Assembly (NCBI GenBank): GCA_902797125.1 | Contig: CADBRS010000178.1 | Location: forward strand, 1-5,301 | DNA length: 5,301 bases | Direction: 5' to 3' | From: an uncultured Ruminococcus sp. | GTDB lineage: Bacteria; Bacillota; Clostridia; Oscillospirales; CAG-272 | Part shown: in pieces, positions 1-5,301 of the stretch | Layout: the number at the start of each line of letters is the position of its first letter | How positions within the stretch are numbered: the first letter of the stretch is position 1 | Translations under genes and position numbers: made by a program | The notes under the pieces: generated by a model | Databases searched by the model: none | What the model was told of the DNA's origin: nothing | The model's input: the letters and a program-made list of their open reading frames with translations, nothing else

Positions 1-78
1 CCCTTTCCGGGTCTGCCCGGCGTGCGCCCGGGCGGCGAAAGCCAAGGCCTTTTCGAACAGGGTCTCTTGTTTATCCAT
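1..78 (-). CDS. HD-domain protein, (p)ppGpp hydrolase-like, N-terminal fragment
   Basis: The reverse strand reads an ATG at 78 followed by 26 open codons to the window edge. Residues 11-26 have the pattern ALAFAARAHAGQTRKG, which matches the first helix of the HD hydrolase domain of the RelA/SpoT and MESH1 families (consensus AxxFAxxxHxGQxRKG, with the first metal-binding His). Proteins of this family hydrolyse (p)ppGpp or related nucleotides in the cytoplasm. Only about ten residues precede the motif, whereas full-length Rel proteins have roughly 40-50, so a small stand-alone HD protein is more likely than bifunctional Rel; this is inference. A purine-rich site (AAAGGGG, minus strand, 95-89) lies 10 bases before the ATG and supports this start. 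The gene diverges from azlC with 28 bases between start codons. The HD pair, other catalytic residues and any synthetase domain lie outside the window. Confidence 0.72.
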   Translation of the reverse strand, partial: MDKQETLFEKALAFAARAHAGQTRKG

Positions 79-106
79 TGAAGTCTTTCCCCTTTCAAGG
101 AGTTCT
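79..106. promoter_or_regulatory. 28-base divergent intergenic gap with back-to-back ribosome binding sites
   Basis: The gap between the two divergent start codons carries AAGGAG on the plus strand (97-102, 4 bases before the azlC ATG) and AAAGGGG on the minus strand (95-89, 10 bases before the HD-gene ATG). Nothing else fits in it. Any promoter for either gene must therefore lie inside the 5' coding part of the opposite gene. I found no convincing -35/-10 pair by eye in 1-106 or in the first part of azlC. Confidence 0.6.
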
Positions 107-850
107 ATGTCTAAAAATCTAAATCCGGGAGGCCTGACCTTCCGGCAGGGTCTCCGGGACGGGATCCCGATCTGTCTCGGGTATATTTCCGTATCCTTTG
201 CCTTCGGCGTCTTCGCGACGGCCTACGGCGTCTCTATATGGGAGTCCATCCTGCTCTCGCTCACCAACGTGACGTCCGCAGGACAACTGGCAGCGGTCCC
301 GATCATCGCCGCGTCCGGTTCTTTTCTGGAGCTGGCCGCATCCCAGTTCGTCATCAACTTGCGCTACATGCTCATGTCGACGTCCCTGTCCCAGAAAATG
401 GACAAAAAGATGACGATCGCGGGCCGGCTGGCCGTAGCTTTCGCCGTGACGGATGAAACGTTCGGCGTGGCCAGTCAGAAAGGGACCCTGACAAGGAATT
501 ACATGCTGGGTCTGGAACTTTTACCCGTCGTCGGATGGGCCGCGGGCACGGGACTGGGAGCCGCTGCGGGCTATCTGCTTCCCGAGGTCGTGGTCACGGC
601 GCTCGGGATCGCGATCTACGGCATGTTCATCGCCATCATCATCCCGCCGGCCAAAAAGAGCCGGGCCGTGCTGCTATGTATCGTCATGGCAGCCGGGCTT
701 TCCTGCATTTTCCATTACGTGCCCTATCTGAACCGGGTCTCCGGAGGCTTCGTCATCATCATCGTCTCGGTCCTGACCGCCGCGCTGTTCGCCTGTCTGT
801 TCCCTGTCAAAGAGGACAATGGCGGAGAGGAGGACAAAGATGGAGATTGA
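107..850 (+). CDS. azlC: AzlC family branched-chain amino acid exporter, large subunit
   Basis: A 247-residue integral membrane protein of the AzlC/YgaZ/BrnF family, the large subunit of a two-part exporter for branched-chain amino acids and analogues (4-azaleucine resistance in Bacillus subtilis; valine export by YgaZH; BrnFE in Corynebacterium). Family landmarks: the N-terminal block GLRDGIPICLGYISVSFAFG (15-34), TSAGQLAA (56-63), NLRYMLMSTSL (84-94) and TDETFGVA (115-122). Hydrophobic segments follow at roughly 132-158, 160-180, 187-205 and 213-233. Length is normal for the family. The start is fixed by AAGGAG four bases upstream. The protein ends in a strongly acidic tail (KEDNGGEEDKDGD, 235-247), whose codons contain the ribosome binding site of azlD. 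It overlaps azlD by 11 bases, so translation is probably coupled and the two subunits made together. Substrate is inferred from the family only. Confidence 0.93.
   Translation: MSKNLNPGGLTFRQGLRDGIPICLGYISVSFAFGVFATAYGVSIWESILLSLTNVTSAGQLAAVPIIAASGSFLELAASQFVINLRYMLMSTSLSQKMDKKMTIAGRLAVAFAVTDETFGVASQKGTLTRNYMLGLELLPVVGWAAGTGLGAAAGYLLPEVVVTALGIAIYGMFIAIIIPPAKKSRAVLLCIVMAAGLSCIFHYVPYLNRVSGGFVIIIVSVLTAALFACLFPVKEDNGGEEDKDGD
828..833 (+). promoter_or_regulatory. Shine-Dalgarno site of azlD, inside the azlC 3' end
   Basis: AGGAGG at 828-833 lies 6 bases before the ATG at 840. It decides the azlD start: the in-frame upstream ATG at 819 has only AGAGGA two bases before it, and using it would add seven residues (MAERRTK) not expected for the family. 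The site is embedded in azlC codons for Glu-Glu-Asp. Confidence 0.8.
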
Positions 851-1172
851 CTTTCTGACTTTTTTGCTGTATGCTTTAGTATGTGCCCTGATCACCTATC
901 TTCTGAGGGCGCTTCCGCTGGTCATCTTCAGGCGCGAGATCACGAACAGATTCGTCAAATCGTTCATTTACTACGTTCCCTTCGCAGTCCTTGCCTGCAT
1001 GACCATCCCGTCCATTTTCGAGTCGACGGGCAACATCTGGTCCGCCGTCGCGGGTTTTGCCGTGGCTTTGATCCTTTCCCTGTTCGGGCGCAGCCTGCTC
1101 ACCGTTTCGCTCAGCGCGTGCGGCGTGGTGCTGGTCATCGAACTGGCCGTACGCTACTGGCCTTTCCAGTAA
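840..1172 (+). CDS. azlD: AzlD family branched-chain amino acid exporter, small subunit
   Basis: A 110-residue membrane protein of the AzlD/YgaH/BrnE family, the obligate small partner of AzlC. Landmarks: TYLLRALPLVIFRR (19-32), with the conserved Arg-x-Leu-Pro, and YYVPFAVLACMTIPSIF (44-60), the typical family core. About four hydrophobic segments are visible (roughly 5-30, 41-60, 65-82 and 86-104), and the length is normal. I chose the ATG at 840 because of the well-placed AGGAGG; a longer version from 819 is possible but less likely. The start overlaps the last 11 bases of azlC, which supports a fixed ratio of the two proteins. The stop is followed 18 bases later by the regulator gene, with no terminator between them, so all three genes are probably on one transcript. 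Confidence 0.92.
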   Translation: MEIDFLTFLLYALVCALITYLLRALPLVIFRREITNRFVKSFIYYVPFAVLACMTIPSIFESTGNIWSAVAGFAVALILSLFGRSLLTVSLSACGVVLVIELAVRYWPFQ

Positions 1173-1180
1173 CCTTTTTT

Positions 1181-1185
1181 GGAGG
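1181..1185 (+). promoter_or_regulatory. Shine-Dalgarno site of the DtxR-family regulator
   Basis: GGAGG at 1181-1185, five bases before the ATG at 1191. This favours the ATG over the in-frame TTG at 1179, which would overlap the site itself and add only four residues (MEVS). Confidence 0.78.
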
Positions 1186-1190
1186 TTTCT

Positions 1191-1568
1191 ATGAGAACAA
1201 ACGAATCAGCTGAAATGTATCTTGAGACCATCCTGCTCCTTCGCGAGAAGATGAGCGGCGTCCGCTCGATCGACGTAGCCAGGGAGACGGGCTATTCCAA
1301 GCCCTCCGTGAGCCGTGCGATGGGTCTTCTCCGCGCACGCAAACTGATCGAGATCGACGCGCTGGGCATCATCACGCTGACGGACGAAGGATGCGCGCTG
1401 GCGTCCAAAATCCTGGACCGCCACCGTTCGCTCACCCGTTTCCTCATGCGGGTCGGGGTGCCTGAAGAGATCGCAGCCGAGGACGCGTGCCGGATCGAGC
1501 ACGTCATCTCGGACGAATCCATGGACTGCATCAAGCGGGCCTGCCTGGATCCGGAAGACGACAAATGA
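1191..1568 (+). CDS. DtxR/MntR-family metal-dependent transcriptional repressor, short form
   Basis: A 125-residue DNA-binding protein of the DtxR/MntR family, which represses metal uptake genes when loaded with Fe(II) or Mn(II). Residues 1-65 form the winged helix-turn-helix: VRSIDVARETGYSKPSVSRAMGLLRARKLI (24-53), with the recognition helix near 36-48, then the wing ending in ITLTDEG (61-67). Residues 68-120 form the dimerisation and metal-binding domain, with HRSLTRFL (78-85) and DACRIEHVISDE (98-109). Aligned to MntR and DtxR, the ligands are M9, H78, C100, E103 and H104; M9 and C100 are the DtxR (iron) type, where MntR has Asp8 and Glu99. The other DtxR site is mostly absent (T82 and A96 replace Glu83 and His98). 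It lacks the C-terminal SH3-like domain of DtxR and is shorter than MntR (142 residues). It is last in the azlCD operon; its targets are not visible here. Confidence 0.9.
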   Translation: MRTNESAEMYLETILLLREKMSGVRSIDVARETGYSKPSVSRAMGLLRARKLIEIDALGIITLTDEGCALASKILDRHRSLTRFLMRVGVPEEIAAEDACRIEHVISDESMDCIKRACLDPEDDK

Positions 1569-1583
1569 TCAACAATTCATATG

Positions 1584-1617
1584 AACATAGCGGGGAGTGC
1601 GTCTCCCCGCTTGTTTT
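1584..1617 (+). terminator. Intrinsic terminator of the azlCD-regulator operon
   Basis: A perfect 9-base-pair stem (AGCGGGGAG at 1589-1597, CTCCCCGCT at 1603-1611) encloses a 5-base loop and runs into TTGTTTT (1611-1617). The stem can lengthen by AACA (1584-1587) pairing with TGTT (1612-1615), with one bulged T. It starts 20 bases after the regulator's stop codon. On the minus strand the same hairpin is followed by ATGTTCAT, a poor U-run, so it should work mainly for the plus-strand operon. A weaker effect on the converging ABC transcript is possible. Confidence 0.9.
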
Positions 1618-4600
1618 CTACATATCGTATTTGGACAGGATCTCCACAGGCGTCTTGGACAGAAGCCGCCACACGGGGATCATGCCGCAGAGCGTCGAAA
1701 TGCCGACCAGAACGGCGAACACGAGGCAGGCCATCCACCAGGGATAGTACAAAAGTGACGAAAACAGCGGATTTGCCGCCATCCAGGCCGTTCCCGCGCT
1801 CATGATCAAAAATCCCGGCAGCACGTTGGACGAGAGCAATACGAGCGTCTCGACGAAGAATTTGAAGGAGATATTCTTTCCGGACGTGCCGATCGCCCGC
1901 TCGATGCCCACCCGGTGCACTTCGCTCATCAAGGTCGCCCGCATCAGCAAAAACACGCAGAGCGAAAGGACGATCAAAAAGATGAGCAACGTCACGACAG
2001 ACGCGACGATCGCAATTCTGTTGCTGATATCGAACTGTTCGCGGAACATCTCGGAACCTGTCAGGACAGACCCGTATCCGAGTGTCCGGATCTCGTCTCT
2101 CAACTCCTTGGGATGATCCGAGAGCAGCAGGAGATAGGAGCCTTCCGGAGAAGCCGGTTTGTAGGAATACATGTTCTCACCGGAGATCCATGTGTCCGTG
2201 AATCCGGTCGAACGGAGCACCGTATCGAAATCAGATTGAGAAAGGATCACATAGGGCGGATTGGAAATTTCCCGGTATTCATAATCCCAAGACCAGTACT
2301 CGAACGCGTTTTCGACGGTCATCCCGTACTTGATCTCGAACGTGTTTCTGTAAGGCTCCAGATCGTCCGATTCCAGATCGGGCAGCGTGTGATTGGCCTC
2401 GTAATACAAAGAGATCAGATAGCTCGTCACAGCGCCCGGCGCATTCGTGAGCACGGACCAGGAGCCTTTCAGATAGGTGCCCGGAAGGCTGTAATATTCT
2501 CCGCTCGTCACAGATCCTTTGGTCTTTCCGCCCAGGATCATGACCAAAAGCTTCGGGTCGCCCTGGCTGTGCTTCAGGATCGCTTCCGCGGGTCCTTTGT
2601 CGTATGTATTGAGCACGGGATAGTATTTCAAAAACCCTTCCCCGTAAGTTTCGCATATCCGGACGGCGGCGATCGCGCTGATCGAGTCTTCGTTGGCCTC
2701 CAGGAAACTCACGTTTTCCTCGGTCGTCGGCTCCGTTCCGTAGATCTCTTTGTAGATCTCGGCAGAGATCGATTGCATGCTCTTGAAGGAAACCGATTGA
2801 GCGTTCAGATAATCCTCGAAGAAGGGATAACCGGCTCCGTCTTTCACCGTGAACCGGTGACCGACCAGTTTGATCTGGTCCCCTTTCCGGATCACCTGGC
2901 CCGTGAACGAACTGCCGTACATATCCGCCGCGAAACCGTTGACGTAAACAGTCCCGGGCTCCAGCGGCTCCAGACCGAGTCCCTTGATGAGTTCGTTGTC
3001 TTCCGAAATGATCCGGCTCAGCACCGTTTTGCTGATCCGCAAAGCCGGAAGCACGGAGGATTTGACGTAGAAGAAGCTTTCGCTGCCCGAAACGACCCCC
3101 ACGATGCGGAACCGGTAGGTCCCGGCCCACGTCGCAAAGCTGACCAGATTGAGCAGATCCGAGTTCTTCCTGATGTAGCTGTACGGAGACGTTTCGATGA
3201 GCTGTCTGGCGACGTTTTCGCTGATCAGGATATCGTCGTCATTTGTCAGTTCGTTCGTCCCCGCCAGCACACGGGTGCCTTCGGCCGCGGAGATATCCGT
3301 GACCACGCCCCGGCCCGTCAGGGCTCCGGTATCGAAATAGCCGGTATAGGAGACCGGATTGGCAAGAGGAGCAAAGGTCTCGAAAGACATCGGGACGAAT
3401 TCGATCGTCTGGGCGATCTCGGATGGTTCGTCCAGACAGTAGGCGTCATAGTAGTCGCTGACGGAAGACTTGATGCGCACGACGTCCTCGTCCAGGGTTT
3501 CGTCATCCAGCTTAACGTAAACGGCGTCTTTGACATAGTAATTCTTTTCGCGGAAATAGGCCTTGACGAGCGTGCCGAAGCTGGCCGCTCTGGAGACCAG
3601 GATCACGGCGAAAATGATCAGGAGCGCGTTGAGGAAAACGCGGCCTTTTTTCTTTTTGCCGGATCTGTAGACGTTGCGGAAAGCCAGTTTCAAAGCCTGT
3701 TTGAAACTGTACAGTCTGCCGTAGGCATTCCCTTCCTCCAGCTGCACGTGTTCAAAAGGAATATCGTCAGATACGTCTGCAGATTCCTTCCTGCGGACCT
3801 GGTCTTCGAAAGTGCCTTCGCGCAGCTGCAGTTCCCCGTTCGGTTCCAGCACCTTGACGGTCGCGTTGGAACCCGTCTCCAGAAGCAGCGTGGAACCCTG
3901 GCGGACCAGACGGAGCCGGATGGGCTCTTCTGAATCCAGATGCCCGAAATATTCGATCCGGATCTTGCCCAGATCGGTCTCGTGGCGCTGCATTTCGCCC
4001 AGGAAGATATCCGAGCGGCTGCGGCGGACGACTCCGTTCGTCTCCTGATTCTCATATTCGGAAACGACCCGTCCGTCCGAGATCTCGATCACGCGGTCGC
4101 AATAGGCGTCTACGAGGTCGGATTCATGCGTGACCAAAAGCACCAGACAGTGCCGGGACAGCTTTTTGAGCAGCTTCATGACCTGAAGCGTGTTGGCGTC
4201 GTCCAGGTTGCCCGTCGGCTCGTCTGCCAGGATCACGCGGGGCGACTTGACCAAGGCCCTGGCGATCGCGACCCGCTGCTGCTGGCCGCCGGACAGAGAG
4301 GACGGAAATCTCTTGACGAACTTGTCCATGGAGACGGCACGGAGCGCTTCGGTCACCTTGTCCTTCCGGACGTCCGGATCCGTCACGCCGCACAGTCTGA
4401 GCGCGTCCTCCACGTTTTCAAAAACGGTCTTGGTCTCATCCAGATTGTAATTCTGGAAGATGTAGCCGATATACTGGTTCCTGAGCTTTGTCGCCGAGGG
4501 GCTGACGCTCGAACCGTCGATCTCGACAGTTCCCGAATCGTATTTGTCCAGCCCGCCCACGATGTTGAGCAGGGTCGTTTTGCCGCACCCGGAGGGCCCG

Positions 4601-4713
4601 AATATGGCGACCAGACCGGTTTCAGAGAAGCTGATCGTCGTGTCGTCCACGGCATGAGCGCGGACCGACGACTTTTTGTTGTAATACTTGTGCAGATGTT
4701 CGATCCGGATCAT
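1618..4713 (-). CDS. MacB/FtsX-type ABC transporter, ATPase fused to permease, very large extracytoplasmic domain
   Basis: A 1031-residue fusion. The ABC ATPase (about 1-220) is intact: Walker A GPSGCGKT (39-46), Q-loop Gln87, signature LSGGQ (140-144), Walker B with D164/E165, D-loop GNLD (168-171) and H-loop His196. A linker (about 222-345) contains a beta-rich stretch (245-305). The first membrane helix is at about 357-380 after a basic run KKKK (353-356), the extracytoplasmic domain at about 385-895, and three C-terminal helices at about 898-924, 950-975 and 988-1013. This 1+3 helix layout is that of MacB-type mechanotransmission ABC proteins; the loop after helix 2 (MSEVHRVGIERAIGTSG, 929-945) is the FtsX coupling region. 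MacB itself is about 650 residues, so the extra length lies in the linker and outer domain. AAGGAGG on the minus strand (4729-4723), about 9 bases before the ATG, fixes the start, which overlaps the upstream permease by ATGA. Such proteins export or sense peptides, antibiotics or lipids, or transmit force; the substrate cannot be told here. Confidence 0.9.
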   Translation of the reverse strand: MIRIEHLHKYYNKKSSVRAHAVDDTTISFSETGLVAIFGPSGCGKTTLLNIVGGLDKYDSGTVEIDGSSVSPSATKLRNQYIGYIFQNYNLDETKTVFENVEDALRLCGVTDPDVRKDKVTEALRAVSMDKFVKRFPSSLSGGQQQRVAIARALVKSPRVILADEPTGNLDDANTLQVMKLLKKLSRHCLVLLVTHESDLVDAYCDRVIEISDGRVVSEYENQETNGVVRRSRSDIFLGEMQRHETDLGKIRIEYFGHLDSEEPIRLRLVRQGSTLLLETGSNATVKVLEPNGELQLREGTFEDQVRRKESADVSDDIPFEHVQLEEGNAYGRLYSFKQALKLAFRNVYRSGKKKKGRVFLNALLIIFAVILVSRAASFGTLVKAYFREKNYYVKDAVYVKLDDETLDEDVVRIKSSVSDYYDAYCLDEPSEIAQTIEFVPMSFETFAPLANPVSYTGYFDTGALTGRGVVTDISAAEGTRVLAGTNELTNDDDILISENVARQLIETSPYSYIRKNSDLLNLVSFATWAGTYRFRIVGVVSGSESFFYVKSSVLPALRISKTVLSRIISEDNELIKGLGLEPLEPGTVYVNGFAADMYGSSFTGQVIRKGDQIKLVGHRFTVKDGAGYPFFEDYLNAQSVSFKSMQSISAEIYKEIYGTEPTTEENVSFLEANEDSISAIAAVRICETYGEGFLKYYPVLNTYDKGPAEAILKHSQGDPKLLVMILGGKTKGSVTSGEYYSLPGTYLKGSWSVLTNAPGAVTSYLISLYYEANHTLPDLESDDLEPYRNTFEIKYGMTVENAFEYWSWDYEYREISNPPYVILSQSDFDTVLRSTGFTDTWISGENMYSYKPASPEGSYLLLLSDHPKELRDEIRTLGYGSVLTGSEMFREQFDISNRIAIVASVVTLLIFLIVLSLCVFLLMRATLMSEVHRVGIERAIGTSGKNISFKFFVETLVLLSSNVLPGFLIMSAGTAWMAANPLFSSLLYYPWWMACLVFAVLVGISTLCGMIPVWRLLSKTPVEILSKYDM

Positions 4714-5301
4714 GATGCGTTCCCTCCTTTCAAGGTCTTCTTGACGGACTGTCCGAAGAGTTTCCGGATATAGCGTTTGGCCACCAGAACGTCAATGAGA
4801 GAAAGGACCGCGGCAATCAGGATATAAGCCCAGATCGGCAGATAGGTGAACGAAGCGTTGGATTCCGGGAACGAGTAGACCAGAACGGCCGCGGCCGCCA
4901 TAGCGATCAAGGCCGGGATCAAGGTGATCAAAGTCTGAAAATATACCGACGTCCGGATCACTTTGACGTGGATGCCCATACTGCGCATGATCGCAAGGTC
5001 TCCCTGTGTGGAGAGCATGGCGCGGGTCGTGGTCAGCGAGATGAAGATCACCAAAAAGCCGACCGTGATGAACCAAAGGAAAACGATCCCGATGATCGAG
5101 AAAATGCCTGTGATCAGATTGAATCCCTGGTAGGCTTTCTCGCATGCAGCGACCGCTGTGTAAGTGCCTTCCGCACGCAGTTTGGAAGCGGCGCTCCGGG
5201 CCGCCTGATCGCTCGAGAAGAACAAGGACGCCTGTCGGTATTCCTGATCAAAGAAAACCTGCCCCGCGGCGATGATATGTTCCGGGTCCATCTGGAGCGT
5301 C
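4710..5301 (-). CDS. FtsX-type ABC transporter permease, C-terminal part only
   Basis: The reading frame is open to the window edge, so the gene begins outside; 196 residues are visible. The Met at 5291-5289 is internal: the three codons before it (Thr-Leu-Gln) are open and no ribosome binding site is present. Counted from that Met, residues 1-55 are the end of an extracytoplasmic domain, with SLFFSSDQAARSAASKLRAE (22-41) resembling the end of the corresponding domain in the downstream protein. Three hydrophobic helices follow at about 58-86, 114-138 and 150-170. Between the first two lies the FtsX coupling loop (QGDLAIMRSMGIHVKV, 96-111), and the protein ends in a basic tail (SVKKTLKGG, 182-190). 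Its stop overlaps the start of the ATPase-permease gene (ATGA), so the two are translationally coupled and probably form one complex. Whether it carries an ATPase domain at its own N terminus cannot be seen. Confidence 0.88.
   Translation of the reverse strand, partial: TLQMDPEHIIAAGQVFFDQEYRQASLFFSSDQAARSAASKLRAEGTYTAVAACEKAYQGFNLITGIFSIIGIVFLWFITVGFLVIFISLTTTRAMLSTQGDLAIMRSMGIHVKVIRTSVYFQTLITLIPALIAMAAAAVLVYSFPESNASFTYLPIWAYILIAAVLSLIDVLVAKRYIRKLFGQSVKKTLKGGNAS
4722..4730 (-). promoter_or_regulatory. Shine-Dalgarno site of the ATPase-permease gene
   Basis: On the minus strand AAAGGAGGG (4730-4722) stands 9 bases before the ATG at 4713, inside the last codons of the upstream permease (the Lys-Gly-Gly-Asn part of its tail). 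It is close to a perfect anti-16S match, and it fixes the start at the ATGA overlap. Confidence 0.85.

Noticed and set aside
52..70. CGAAC close to a later GTTT, recalling a Gram-positive LexA box.
   Set aside because: The half-sites are too far apart (CGAAC-N4-GTTCG is required) and the second half is incomplete; the bases also lie inside the HD-gene coding sequence.
819..842. Upstream ATG at 819 as the azlD start.
   Set aside because: Its ribosome binding site is too close and weak, while AGGAGG is placed six bases before the ATG at 840; the extra residues are not expected for the family.
1179..1193. TTG at 1179 as the start of the DtxR-family regulator.
   Set aside because: The codon overlaps the GGAGG that serves the ATG at 1191; the family normally starts a few residues before the first metal ligand, as the ATG version does.
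1576..1585. Ten-base palindrome TTCATATGAA between the regulator's stop codon and the terminator.
   Set aside because: It is short, AT-rich, downstream of all genes in the operon and does not resemble the DtxR or MntR operator consensus that I know; probably chance.
2279..3130. A 283-codon minus-strand frame inside the ABC gene.
   Set aside because: It is an out-of-frame shadow rich in Arg and Gly; the main frame carries the recognisable protein throughout.
1915..4773. Two long plus-strand open frames (672 and 277 codons) opposite the ABC gene, in the same frame and split by a single stop at 3931-3933.
   Set aside because: They are codon-aligned with the minus-strand gene, so a stop needs a sense codon TTA, CTA or TCA, which this GC-rich gene nearly avoids. 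Their translation resembles no protein I know, is rich in Arg, His and Asp, and the sense strand encodes an intact ATPase and permease.
5289..5291. ATG (minus strand) as the true start of the upstream permease.
   Set aside because: The frame is open further upstream, no ribosome binding site precedes it, and the protein would start in the middle of the outer domain without its first helix.

Overview
The window (5301 bases, GC-rich by eye) reads as a stretch of chromosome from a fairly GC-rich, low-GC-clade-type Gram-positive bacterium (Firmicutes, probably Clostridia or a relative). The reasons are strong purine-rich Shine-Dalgarno sites in front of most genes, a short DtxR/MntR-type regulator of the kind common in that group, and a very large MacB/FtsX-type ABC protein fused to its ATPase. 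The assignment is an inference from gene style, not from a marker gene. There are no RNA genes, mobile elements, CRISPR arrays or long repeats that I can see. Coding density is very high and no gap exceeds 50 bases.

Left part, bases 1-1617: the first 78 bases hold the beginning of a minus-strand gene for an HD-domain protein of the (p)ppGpp-hydrolase type, cut by the window edge. It diverges from a plus-strand operon across only 28 bases. That operon has three tightly packed genes: azlC (107-850) and azlD (840-1172), the two subunits of a branched-chain amino acid exporter, overlapping by 11 bases; and a small metal-dependent DtxR-family repressor (1191-1568), 18 bases further on. The metal ligands visible in the repressor are of the iron (DtxR) type rather than the manganese (MntR) type. 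A strong intrinsic terminator (1589-1617) closes the operon.

Right part, bases 1618-5301, minus strand, converging on the operon: a 1031-residue ABC transporter protein (4713-1618) with an N-terminal ATPase domain, an unusual linker of about 120 residues, one membrane helix, an extracytoplasmic domain of about 510 residues and three C-terminal membrane helices. Upstream of it, and overlapping by four bases (ATGA), is the C-terminal part of a second FtsX-type permease (5301-4710), whose start lies outside the window. The two probably form one ABC complex of unknown substrate. The terminator's T-run touches the stop codon of the ABC gene, so the two operons share one compact convergent end.

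I see no clear-cut undescribed system. The most interesting points are the iron-type repressor sharing an operon with an amino acid exporter, and the enlarged ABC protein with its uncharacterised linker and an apparently doubled motif in its extracytoplasmic part.
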